This document shows positions 11,132-22,969 of a stretch of DNA of 64,000 nucleotides, piece after piece. This DNA is from Ophthalmolycus amberensis (Eukaryota; Chordata; Actinopteri; Perciformes; Zoarcidae). The translations under genes and the position numbers were made by a program. The notes beneath the pieces are model-generated. The model did no database searches, had not been told where the DNA came from, and saw only the letters and a program-made list of their open reading frames with translations. The DNA lies in contig JAFEUB010001215.1 in NCBI GenBank assembly GCA_024529925.1, positions 2,215,001-2,279,000 of the forward strand, in the 5' to 3' direction. Position 1 is the first letter of the stretch. Each line of letters begins with the position of its first letter.

Positions 11132-14100
11132 GTAAGGACTTGTTTTGAATGCGTTTCAGCGGGACTAGAGGGCTGCGGAGCGGGTTAAACCTCCTTCGCT
11201 TTGGCTTCCCGAGCGTGGTTGTTTTTGCAGAAAATGGCGTCATCGCCCTCTTGTTTCTGCCTGGCCGCGGCGGGGAGAGGGATAGTTTCGGAGACTTGTA
11301 GCAGCCTTCACACGTCGCGTTTACCCCCTCAAAGATGAAATCACCTACTGCAGTGTGTTATATTCAACAGCAAACCGTCAAAACGCGAGATAGTTGGTGG
11401 TTTCGCTCGGTAGAAGGACGCGCAAAGATGGAAGGGTCACCAGTCCTGTGCGCCAAGCTGCTTCTTGGAAAAGGTGGCACGGAGCCGCAAAACGCAGCGT
11501 TTTATATTCCGAATAACGCCATCCTCGCCGGCTCCAGGCTCATTCACATGACCACGGATGCTTTGGTGTTAATACCAGGGTGGCGATGGACGTCTTTGTG
11601 GGAGCACTGCACCTTGTCTTTGTATGTCTTTTATTCGGGTTAGCTCATTTTTACGCCGCACTCCCCTGCCATGCTGCAATCCGTACGAGGGGCCTCTCTG
11701 TTACGGCTCGAAAGCTGCATTTTGTACTTGGCTTTTCCTTTGATCAAGTCAAGCTGTCCCATTGTGGCTCAAAATAGTGGTTTTTAAGCGGACAATATAA
11801 CCGTGTAAAAAGCGATTTTCGGGAATAATGGGGGCGATGCAAATCGTGCCATGAGAATGGCGACTGCCCTGCGCTCTGGTTCGCTGCCCGCCAGACGAGA
11901 ACAGCCTGAATGAGATAAAAAAATAAAAGTATTTTGGACGAATCACATAGTTTGCACAAAACTGGGGAAGTCCGGCGCTGCGCAATGATTGTGCTCGCTG
12001 CTTTTGCGCAGGGCACAGTGGCAGCAGCTGCTGTAACCGCCGCCACCATTTCGCCGCGATATTTGTGTGTGTGTGTGTGTGCGCGCGTGTTGGCCAACCT
12101 TTTGTAAATAGTTGGGGACTCTTGGATAAAAGAGCACAATAGTATTCATGCGGGCCCTTTATGGCCTGTGAATGCGGTCCTAAGTCCCACACCGGCTGTC
12201 CTGTCTTCCCCCGTCAGCTACGTGCATGCGTCCTAGCACTGGCCACACATCCACCATAGCGAGGCCACTCGGTTCCCCGTGTGTACGCTCCGCTTGGTTC
12301 CTCCTGTGACCTAAAGTCGAGGGCCGATCGCGTGCCGAGTGTCACGGCGCGGGCCATCGCGATCAAACCGAAACAATCCGACAAAACATCAGCCGGGGAG
12401 GCTGCACATCGCTCGACCCGTGCACATTTTTATTAAGTTTCCTGAGTTATGCAACCGCATCCCCGTAGAGCGAACCGCTCATCCGCGTTTATTTACCCGT
12501 TACCCACCACCGGATGGATGTTCGTGTGTAATATCTTGTGATTTGGACCAGTCCCCGCGGCGGCGACGCGGAATTAGGAAGATATGTCATTTGCAAATCA
12601 CCCAGTGCCATTTGCGTCACAGCCCGCGGCCTCGCACGCCCATGGGGGGCGATGGAGTTGCAAATGGAGACCGTATGTGTGTGTGCGTGTGCTGACGCTG
12701 CCCCAGCTGAAAGGAAACTAATAGACACAGACCCGGGCGGCAACGATCGCCGTGCGCTTCCACGCTCCAGTTGTGCTCCGACTTGGGATTCAGTGTTAAC
12801 GCGGAAGATCGCGCGGTTTCCTCGGGATGGTTACGTTTCCTCGCCCTGCCCGCGATGCGTAAGTGGATGCGTACACACGCTGGCTAAACCCGCTACAGTG
12901 GAGTATATCCGCCCGGCTCTCCCTCATGGCGCTAGGTGCATGTGGCTATCGTGGAGTCGCTCGAGTGTGGATAAACGTCTTTCCGCTGGACCGTGATGTG
13001 ACCGTAAAACCTTCACTAACGGCGCAGAGAATACGGCTGGATTACGTCTCGGACACTCGAAACTCGTTGTTGTTTCATCCACAGCGCGCCACGCGTTACT
13101 CGTATGGAGATGAGCAGGGCGTTTATATCCAGGGACGTTTTATTTGTTGCTGTTGCGCTTTTGGGCACTGCGCATGGTTTCATCCACCACAGCTCAGAGA
13201 ACTTACTCACGAGGCAGAAAGTCTCGAAATTCTCAGAACTACAAAGAGCAGATTCAGCCAGCAAGCACAACATGTATAGGGTTATGTTGAGGTTATGTTG
13301 AGGGGGAAAGATGTTATTCATATATGATCAGTTATACCGGTTGGTTGGTAACACTCCCACTTCTTGATATAAAGCATTCTATAGTAAGCATTCAAATATA
13401 ATATCTGGCTTTAAGAGAATATGACTGAACTGTTTGAATATGTTAAACTGCAGTATTATGGGAGGATTGCAAATAGTGCATCGTATTTTAATCTGTACAA
13501 TTTCATTTAATTGGACCTTATTGTAATCTTGCCTAATGCTGTTGTATGTGGCTCAGCTATATATTTTCATCTAGGTGACAAATATATAGCTGTGCTTTGA
13601 TAAAAAGTCAGCAGATTCAGTCAGGCAGTGTCTCCACTGATGTTCCAGGTGCAGTTAAAACCAAATCAAGGAATACAGATTAATACCCACACCTTGAAAA
13701 TATGTTCTCAAAGGTAGAGATTCATAGACAACAACCTATGATAATGTACGGCTCAATTCAAGGCTCATTGGTGCAACTTGGAGCCTGCATGTGGCTGTTA
13801 TTTTAGGATATGATTGTTTGATGAAACTTGATTTGCATTGCCTGGCTCAGACTAAATTCAAATGTAGAGATGGCTCTACTGTACATGTGTTGACAAGTTG
13901 TTTAATCAGTTCGTACTTCTGACACAGCAAAGATGGCCAGTCTAACCTTGAAGAGGAGTATGAATGGGTAACTAGGACATGAGTGTAGATAACAAAGTAG
14001 GTTATAAGGAACACAAATAAAACGGAAAGACAGATTGGCCCGAAGTTACCAGCACTGGCCCGTATATATTTAAAATACTTTTATATATTTTGCTCCATAT

Positions 14101-14726
14101 TTAAAATGTTGTTTGCGTTGTTTTGACCTCAGCTGGCCTCCGGTCATCTCGTGAGACTCGTGGGTTTTTAGTGACCTGAGTTTGTCCTCGTCTCTCTCTC
14201 CTGATGAAAGTTTCCCAGGTAGACCATCGCTTTGTACCATCGCGGCTGCTGACTGCAACAGTTCAATGATGTCACCGCATGATTCAGTCGGTGTAATGAT
14301 GTATTGTTGTGTTCACGTCACTGAGTCATCTCATCAAACCAGTGTGCTAAGTTAAGTCGGTCAACAAACCCATCAAGCTGCCGCTCATGGAGGTAAACAG
14401 AGGGACGGACGTTAAGGTGTCCAGCCAGTCAATAAGCAAGTCAACTACTGTATGTTATCTGTCAGTCAGCACGCTGCCGTCATACTCTTTGATGGTTAGG
14501 GTTAGTACAGGGAGAGATTCCCAGTTGCTCGCTTTTTTAAAATAATCTTTGTACATCACAGTAAATCAAGCTGATGCAGCTTATTGCAGACCTCAGAACA
14601 GCTTATGTTTCAATCTGTTTCAACTTTGTTGAGCACTTCATTTTTGTAGATACTGAAATTTGCTCTTTTGGAGGCTGAATTGGTGTTTGTATAATCTTGG
14701 TGCATGCATCACACACCTCTGCATAT
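11132..14726 (+). other. znf800: znf800 intron 1, first part
   Basis: Begins with the rest of the CpG island, including a GT array at about 12,062-12,085. It then becomes AT-rich from about 13,270. GGTTATGTTGA is tandemly doubled near 13,280. No supported exon. Confidence 0.5.
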
Positions 14727-14734
14727 GTGTGTGT

Positions 14735-15815
14735 CAGGGTAGGAAATTCACATATTTTTTTGTGGGCAATTTTTGCCCCCACTGACTGAAATCCAGGGGC
14801 ATTTTCAAAAAAATTGGGGGCATTTTTTGAAACTTGTGAAATAACATTTAACCTTTGTTCAAAATAATACATATACTTATTTAGGCTTACAATATATGAG
14901 CAATTGTCATCAAATGGCAATAAGACTATTAGGCAGTAGCTTACAGATTCAAAGTGTTTTCTTAGATTTATTTAACAAAAAACAAACATAAATCAGACAA
15001 TCACATTCAATTTTATTCTTATTTCTTTGTGGTTGTTCATTGTTATTATTAAATGTTTTAAACAACTATTAACAATTATTAAGTCAACGATGCCTTGATT
15101 ACATATATATCAGTCATTGTATGGAATTATTGAGAAAAAATATTTTTGTAGCACCTCAAATATTGTGATATTACCCATTTCTGTCCTGAACTTATGCATA
15201 AGTCATTGTGTGGAATCTTTGAGAAAAACATTTTTATAGCACCTTAAATTTTTTTTAAATGTGCCATTTGAAGGTACAAATTCAGTTCAGAGTTTTTACT
15301 TCGTAAAATATCTTAGTTGACTGTCAGTCAGGTATTATTCATTTCCAGCAACCCTCAAATCAAAGAATAAAGACACTTTACGCACAATTTAGGTGTATTT
15401 TCCCTTTAACTCACGAGATGCAGGTAGCTTGTTTTATACTTAATGTGAATATAATTCATTTAATCTAATTTCCATTATGCAATATGTATACTTTGTTGGC
15501 ATCTTATTCTGAAAACCGGATGTTCGTCTGAAGAAACCGGATGTTGTCTCACGTTAATCTTTCCGGTAACTTTCAAAGTCCTTCGCTCGCTCCCGATCTG
15601 CGCCGTTTAAATGCGTTTACCGTGAATTTCAGGATATAGGTGCACTAACTATGTAAGTGTCTGCTGAGTTGACCGCAGTCTCGCAGTCACAGGTCTGATT
15701 AAGAAGCGCTCCATTTTTTTCGGGGGCATTTTTTGCCCCTCCTCGTGATATCAGGGGCAAAATGATATTTCTTAGGGGCAGTTTTGCCCTTTGCCCTCGT
15801 GTATTTCCGACGCTG
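14735..15815 (-). mobile_element. Non-autonomous hAT-like DNA transposon
   Basis: Seen: the ends are inverted repeats. The left end is CAGGGTAGGAAATTCAC and the reverse complement of the right end is CAGCGTCGGAAATACAC (14 of 17 match). The similarity extends inward as GGGCAATTTTTGCCCC against GGGCAAAACTGCCCC. Both sides are flanked by the same 8 bases, GTGTGTGT (14,727-14,734 and 15,816-15,823). Eight-base target duplications and CAG-type ends are hallmarks of the hAT superfamily. The element lies within a GT-rich spot, so the duplication is low-complexity and weaker evidence than usual. There is no full transposase. On the minus strand, an ATG at 15,714 opens a 21-codon frame starting MERFLIRP, possibly a remnant of a transposase start (speculative). 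Confidence 0.75.
15111..15248 (+). repeat. Duplicated ~49-bp unit inside the hAT-like element
   Basis: AGTCATTGTATGGAATTATT... (about 15,112-15,160) recurs as AGTCATTGTGTGGAATCTTT... (about 15,201-15,248). Both continue with a GAGAAAAA-type block, then TTTTTGTAGCACC or TTTTTATAGCACC. This is an internal direct duplication about 90 bases apart. Confidence 0.75.
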
Positions 15816-15823
15816 GTGTGTGT

Positions 15824-18800
15824 GATCTGTGTGTGTATGTGCACCACCACAGGTAATTCTCTATTTGCAGAAGAAATCTGTGCAGAGAACGATTTGTCGC
15901 CACAGTGATTATTATTTGGGAGTTCTCCAAATACAGTGGTGTGATATTCCCACACTCGCAATATCGCGCACACCTGGTGTGTGTGTGTGTGTTTGCACAT
16001 GAGATCACATGTTGTTGTGTTAATGTTGTCACATGGGACATTACCGTCGCCCGCAGTACGATTAGACAAATACAGGGTGACCACTTCCTGGAGTCAGTTT
16101 CATTTTATTTATGTTTAATGTGTCAAGTGCATCAGGCAGCTCAGTTCAGCATGTCTAGCGTCCTCAGGTGCTGTTTGACACACGCGGTAAACTACAGCCA
16201 GCCAGACTCACCGGGTGAGGATAAAGTCTTGTCGGAGTACTCGGATAGTGATACCTCGGGAACACACGTGGTGGTCGTTCAGCTTTCAGAACATATGCCA
16301 TCTATCTTTCATATTATACGTTGTTGTTTTTGTCAAGTCTAACTCGATACGCCGACAATGAAAAGGCGACCGAGTACCGCAGCGTCGTCATATCCTAGAT
16401 TTCCAACTTTAGGAGACCCAGAAGTAAACAGAACACGGACTCTACCATTCAGTCATGCGATGCGCGGGGGGGACTCTGTCGGCAGGCCGCACAGTCGTTC
16501 ACATCCTACCTCGTGGTCAGGTGGTGTCGCTGGTGCGTCTGCCAGTAATCAGCATCACGTCAGTGAGTGTTGTGTTGTCCCTCCATTAGGAGGAAGTCCC
16601 TTCAGACCACCGCCACGCTGCCGTGGGAAATAACTCGGAGGAGGCAGCGGTGATTGCAGGCAATCTATTGGCTCTCGATCCACGCAAACAAGCATACAAG
16701 CATATAGTATATATTATGTATATATGCTGTATATATATACATGCACCCTCTTACATGATGAAACATGACAGGCTCATGGTTCCTCGAGGCTCCAGAGAGG
16801 AGGAAGTTGTGCTGTTCCGACATGGATTCTCCTCATTTGTTGCCTCTGAGAAGACAAACGGGGATTTTCCTCCTAAAATAAGAGGCGTTCCCAAAAGGGA
16901 AGCGCTTTGACAAATTGATTTCTGGTTGGCATGAATAATATTCACTATGGCTTATCAGTGGAGATGGAATTTAAACATATTTGCTTATGAAGTATGTGAC
17001 ATTGGAGAAGATGTCATCGGGTGTATTTGTGAACTATTGAGCTCAGGAAGTAGCGTTGTTGCTAAGAAGGCTCAGTGTGTGAAAATGAACTTGTGTTCGG
17101 ACGATCACATATTTAAATTGGGAAATTATAGATTGAATTGAGCCGTGAAGCCGGGTCAGTTACCAGGCTGTTCAGGGTGATAGCTGTGTATCGCTGAGGA
17201 GAGGATGATGCCTCGTTGTTTAGCCTTAAATAATTCGTTTTTAGGATCGTCAGTCTCAGATGTTTTTATTTTTTTATTGCCTCAGGCATTCAGTCACATC
17301 TTGCCCATTCATTTCATACAGGCTCATATTATTCATCTTTTAGCCATTCTTCCTGTGTTACCTTGCTCATCAACAGTTGTCCGTGTTTTCATTGATCTTT
17401 ATGAAGTTGGTCTCTCAGCTCGTGTAGAACAGCGAAGTATTTTCTTCCTCACATTTCCACAGCACATCCTCTGACATCCAGAACAATTCATTTCTTTCTG
17501 CCGCTGTTGTTTGGATGTGTTTGATTCCTAAAAGTCAAAGGTCAGGACATCAATAGTCACTGCTTTCCAAGTATTCCACACCTAAACAACAGTACACGTT
17601 TGGAGCGGAATAAGATGGATGTTCAACGTTACAGGAATAGAATAAATCATTAGAAAGCATCCCGTCTGAAGTGTTCGGCAGAGTGAGGGGCTGCACCGTG
17701 GATGAACACCGTCCTGGGTTTGAGCCCGGGACCCCTCGGCTCTCATTATCTGACACGAACAGGAGTCACCACTTCACAACCACGGCTGTCTGTTGCTACG
17801 GAAACCGGAGAGTCCCTCGTGTTAGTGTGCGAGCGTATTATCGGCGCATTTGTGTGTCTTAAATGTGTTTGCTCTGAACCTTTTGTAGCACATATAGTCT
17901 CTCTGGAAGGGTCGTGCATGTGGTCAGACGGTTGTCCACGCTGGGCTTTTTAAGCCCCGATCAGCACCTGTCAGGTTTTTATGAAACACCTTCTCAGCAA
18001 AGTAATGAGACGGTTGGGATTTTGCAACCTTCTTGGTACCATTGCACAATTAAATAAGACTCACAATAAGTATCCCAGGACAATCACAGCAGTTGATCAC
18101 CGTGTAAAAGGGCACCGTGGATGTAAACAAAAGCACTCTTTTGACATTTCTTATTCTGCCACAATTTGTTCTTAAACGGCACGTACAAGTGATTTAAGAG
18201 AATCTGTGGCATTCACCAATTTCTCCGCATTCTCTGAATTTTCTCTTCGGCATGAAGCTGTGCACCCAAGTGCAGAAGATGTGTCCTTTCTTCACAAGGG
18301 AAACACACGTGTTTGACTTTAAACACCTCAACCTGAGTGAATTTAGAGTTTGATTCTGAAATACTAATTCATTTAAAATATTCATACCAACGACCCGAGA
18401 TACTTGCATTGGAGCAGTAACTCTTCCTTTCACTGCTGGGTAATGTTTTTGATTCATGATAATGACCAAATCTCACTGACTCAGTTCACACTGAGTCAGA
18501 CATTGATTTCTGTCAAAGACCAGTTCTATTGATGCGTCGAGGTCTTCATTTTCAACTCATCTGATCTGTGATCATTATGTATTTATAGTACCTGCTCATT
18601 AGTTTGACTGGGTGCTGGATTGTATCTCAGCACGCTTTAGGTGAAACGCTGATCAACACCATCAACAGGTAATCAGGGGTCACAGGGCTAACAGGCTAAC
18701 ATGGGAGCATCAATTCCACTCAAGCTCACACGCTCAGCTAAGTGTTCAGCAGAGCTCCATGCCTTTAGACAGTGGACGTGAGACATGAGGAGAGCATGCA

Positions 18801-21800
18801 CACCCCTCATAGATCTACTGAGGCAGATCTTTGCTGTGAGAGGAGAGGGCTAACCGAGGGATGAGTCCACTCCAGAGTCTTATTCCAACTCAAATGGTCT
18901 GTTATTTCTGTTAGATGAGGAAGTATAACCTTTCCTGACTTCAGTGGTCGGTAGGGTCGACACACTTAATTTCCCATTATAGCTAATGGCTAGTGTTAAT
19001 CTCCCTCCCTGATATAAATAGAACCTGGAAAGGTGCATAATGCATTAATATCCCTCCTCTTCATTATTCTAGAATTTGAATTATTTTGATCTAATGGTTC
19101 CTCTTAAATTAATTGTGTCTAGATTTCAGTTAAACCTCAACCAGGCAGACCTGAGCTCTTCACAAGTCCACAAACACGTCCTCCACCTGTAGCATCTCTC
19201 CGGTGTCTTCACCGTATACACACAGTTTGATGCAACTGTGGTTTGTGGTGCTCGGCATCGGATCCTGCCACACTCTATGTCGAGTATAATCTACTGAATG
19301 TAGTACGCAACAAGCCAAGAGCAACGTTCATCCCCCACATTTGTTTTGAACGTTGCACTGTCTGCTCTCCACGTGACGCTCTGCTCCAACTGTGTGCGTC
19401 TCCATCACTGCAAGTAGCCGCTGCTGTTATTTCATTGTACCGTTCTTAATTAGTGTTACACTTTACGCTTTTTCTTTCTAAATTCAGGGACAAACTACAC
19501 GCTTTGAGTGGTTTTAATTCTGTGCATAAACTCTTCCTAATCACACGACGCCTCTTTATTCAGGAGCGTACCTGTGTACATGAGTTCCACAGCTGTTTGA
19601 TTTCCCATCACAAGGCAACACGAGCGATCTGTCCGTCTGTCTTTTCATGCACGCGGTGTCTTTGTGTCGGCAGCGTTCTGGAAGATAATTTGTTCATCTG
19701 ACCTGCTCCTCTTTGCTTCGCCAAGCAGAGACCCATGTGCTGACTGTGCACGTGTTATTGAGACAGTTCAGCTGTATTGTAGTGAGACATACGTTGGGGG
19801 TAAACCCCTCTGTGGCCCCTTGCCTGTGTTCCCATGTTCGCTCTCTGTCTCGTCTTTTTGGAGTCATCAGCAGACTACAAAACTTTTAGAAAAAAACATT
19901 TGAAGTGTGCTCTTTGTCTCCCTCTGCTGGAGGTCAGGCGGGACTACAGATAGACCCCAGTGGAGGCCTGCCTGTGCAGAAGACGTTTGGCTGTATCGTG
20001 GTGTGTCAGTGTGTCTTCACTGTAGGTGCACGCACTCCAGTTCACTTTGTAATCCAAGTTTCCCCATAGTTGGAAGACGAGATATTATCACAGATCAGTG
20101 CTTCCCTGATATTCTGCTCAGTTGTTTGTTGTCTTGCTTCTCTGCTTATTCCAGATGTCCATAGGATTAGGACACCTGTGGTGTTTATACACAAACTGCA
20201 CGAAGCACCTCTTCTCTTTCAGTTATCAGTTGGTCCGCTGACCCTGGTGACAGATAATGATGGCCGTGTGCCGCTCAGCATGACGTCGTGCTACTAAACC
20301 ATGTTGAACTAGTGCAGTGTCAGGTGCATGTGGCTGTCGGGCCAAGCTGTTGTAACGTAGACAGCCACTAGAGGGCAGCATCAAACACTGTATCACCGGT
20401 GATGTTGTCGTAGAAATCCATTCTAATGAAGTCGGGGGTTAGGGTTCAATAGTGATACGTAATTATAATAAAGGGGGCTCATAGACTGCTTTACATATGA
20501 ACACTGTTTTGAATGTGTTGCCCACTCTACTGAGGAGACAACATAATGAGAACATTTATATGTATAACTATAAATGTAAATATCCATCCTGACATTGGTT
20601 ATATTCCTGAGTAATAAAGCAGAATTAAGGAGGCTATACGTTGACCCCAAATCCCAGCACATAATTCAGAAGCAGCAGAAGTGACTCGTGTGCTTCATAT
20701 ATACATGTATGCATATTTATGCATGCTGGCTACAACAGTACTTGTTCGTATATTGGTTTTTAATGCAGATCCCCAATACAGGAATAGTGCTCCTAGCATT
20801 GTAAGGTCTCCTGGGACAAACCCAGATACCATTAGTGTTTGTTGGTAAGGCCAGAGTACTCCCTAGTGTGCCTCAAACACAGTAGGGGGGAGTAACATGG
20901 GTTTAATTATCCTTTCAGCAATATGACAAGCAGCCGAATTAGCATTCTGGGTAACAATTACTGTGACCTTTTTAAAATACTTCATTCTGTTCTTATGTTT
21001 TTCTAAGCAGCTAGTGAACTCATAAAGAGTTTTTTCTGATGCATTCTACATGTTTTCACTCCACGTATCTGCACAGAAATGTGTCGTACAGTTGGGCAAC
21101 AGAAGTGAAACGTTGTCGTTGATTCGAGGATTAAATTGTGATACATAAGAATATATAATGACATGCTGCTCACTAACCTGCCAGGACTCTCACTTTGTGA
21201 TGTCTTACGTGGTGTGAGAGGTTTGGCTCATTTACAATCAAAGTAACAACGTAGTATAACAATACACCATTATAATAATGCAGAGTGGCTACTGTCGGTG
21301 ATAAGCTATTGAATTATTGATGTATTAATATGTAAGCGGTACTTTAATGTTGTAGTTGGTCACGGTGGACTTATTTTGAACAACTTCATAAAATGGAAAT
21401 ACACAAGTGCCTCAAAATGAGCCGTAAATGTACCGAGTTACTTTTCACTGATAGTGTTAAGAGAATGAAGACATGTTAACATTTCCACTGCTTCTATAAC
21501 CTGTGGGGCTCCATTAATGTTGTGTGTAACTACTGCTTTATCGTCTTGTCCTGACAGTAATGCAACAGATGCTCTGTGTGTAGTTGTACTGCAGATACAC
21601 GTACATATGTACACACAGACAGGTAACGGCTAGCCATTTGGTGTAAATCTATACATACGCGTATCTATTTCTGTATTTTGAGAAGCTCAGGTACAGACAT
21701 GAACAAGTATTTTCTATATGTTAGCCCTACACCCAGCAGCAGTAGTGCTTCATGAAGTGTGGACGTCCTGGGCTCATGTGGGTTGTTGTTGTTGTTGTTG

Positions 21801-21809
21801 TTGTTGCAG
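15824..21809 (+). other. znf800: znf800 intron 1, last part
   Basis: No supported coding exon. It holds a CpG-rich patch at about 16,330-16,640 with an unexplained 91-codon frame, and a diverged dispersed-repeat fragment at 21,383-21,452. It ends in a (TTG)n tract that merges with the acceptor TTGTTGCAG (to 21,809). Confidence 0.45.
21383..21452 (+). repeat. Fragment of a teleost 'GTAAATGTAC-TTAC' repeat family
   Basis: CATAAAATGGAAATACACAA, GTGCCTCAAAATG and GTAAATGTACCGAGTTACTT match, with changes, a very common fish repeat recalled as having TAAAATGGAAATACTCAAGT and AAGTACCTCAAAATTGTACT. Related fragments are at 35,312-35,450 and 55,850-55,915. Confidence 0.5.
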
Positions 21810-21910
21810 GCTGCAGGAGTGTGCTGGAGCAGAAGGCCCCTCTTGGAGACATGGTGAAGGTCCAGAAGTCCACCAGGAGGAAGAGCGCCCACTGTCTCCG
21901 CAGACTGGAG
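21810..21910 (+). CDS. znf800: znf800 exon 2 (start codon exon)
   Basis: Acceptor TTGTTGCAG to 21,809; donor GAG|GTACTG after 21,910. The first 41 bases are leader. ATG at 21,851 gives 20 codons, ending in phase 0 (basic MVKVQKSTRRKS...). The frame upstream of the ATG is open but has no other in-exon ATG. If this exon is skipped, the next usable ATG is at 24,057. Confidence 0.7.
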
Positions 21911-22938
21911 GTACTGGAAACAAACCCGACTACAATGCCTGCATGTTACTGTCTCGTGTCACTCCCTTCACTGTCAGCCTGTGGAAAACATACATGTCCT
22001 CCCGGGTCATTAACCCTCAGCTCTGTATGCCAATACTTGTTCTTAGGGAAATTACAGCATGTTTATGCCACAGCCGCTACCTCCACGAGGGGTTTACAGT
22101 TTGGGCTCAAACGCCGGACAATACGATGAAAGTCACAGTATTGAGATGCATCCACATACTCCCCTTGTAGGAAGCACCTCAGACAGCTGTTGCTCATTTA
22201 ATGTAATGCAGAAAGGTTTCATTACAGTCTGTCAGATAGATTTGTTTCCAGGATCATAATGAAAACATCAGATGAGATTATACTTTGATATAAGGTATAT
22301 TCCATTTGATATGAACATGTGTGAATAATGACTAATAGTTGAGAATATCCACCCAGTTTACTGCAGGTCTCAGCACTGTGTTCTTTGTTCCACCTCGTGG
22401 TCTTATTGAGCAGTAAGTGGAAGTTAATGGCGAGTCCACCTACTAATCAGTGCCCTTGTCATGCTTCATGCTCGGCCCTTCTCAACGAACAATAACATGA
22501 GGCATGAATAGTTGATTGACAGTCAAGATGTTGCAGTTTTGTTTTTCTTGCCATAGTAACACAGACATTTTAGATTTGAATGAAATAGGTTTCATTCTTT
22601 CCCTAAAGAGCACGGTCCACTGGTAAGCAGTGTTTGTGTGCAGTGGCTGTGATGGTTCGTGTGTGTTGCACGGATGGGTTCGCTGAGCGTAGCACACCAT
22701 TCAGCTGTTTAATGGTCATTTGATTACGCCGCGGTATGCACAGTGCGTTTGTGTCCAAGTGGCCCACTTGTCCTCGCCGATGTGCTGTAACGCGTCCGAG
22801 CGGCGGAGTCATTTATCCCTCTTCAAGGGCAGCGGGGGACGCGAGGGGTGAGGGAGACGGACACGGAGAGAAAATGAGGATAAATCGGTGGATGGGAAGG
22901 GAGAAAAGACCGGGGAGGTCTGGTCAAGAGACACAGCT

Positions 22939-22969
<31 letters not shown>

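Larger units (their letters stand above)
10690..13110 (+). promoter_or_regulatory. znf800: CpG island, probable znf800 promoter
   Basis: CpG dinucleotides are abundant from about 10,690 to 13,110, in clear contrast to the AT-rich, CpG-poor DNA on both sides. The island spans the donor-bearing non-coding exon that ends at 11,131 and continues about 2 kb into the intron. No clear TATA box was seen, which fits a broad CpG-type promoter. The transcription start cannot be fixed from sequence alone. Confidence 0.6.

Noticed and set aside
17690..17740. tRNA-like B-box sequence (GGTTTGAGCCC)
   Set aside because: No matching A-box or cloverleaf upstream and a mismatch in the B-box; at most a decayed SINE fragment.
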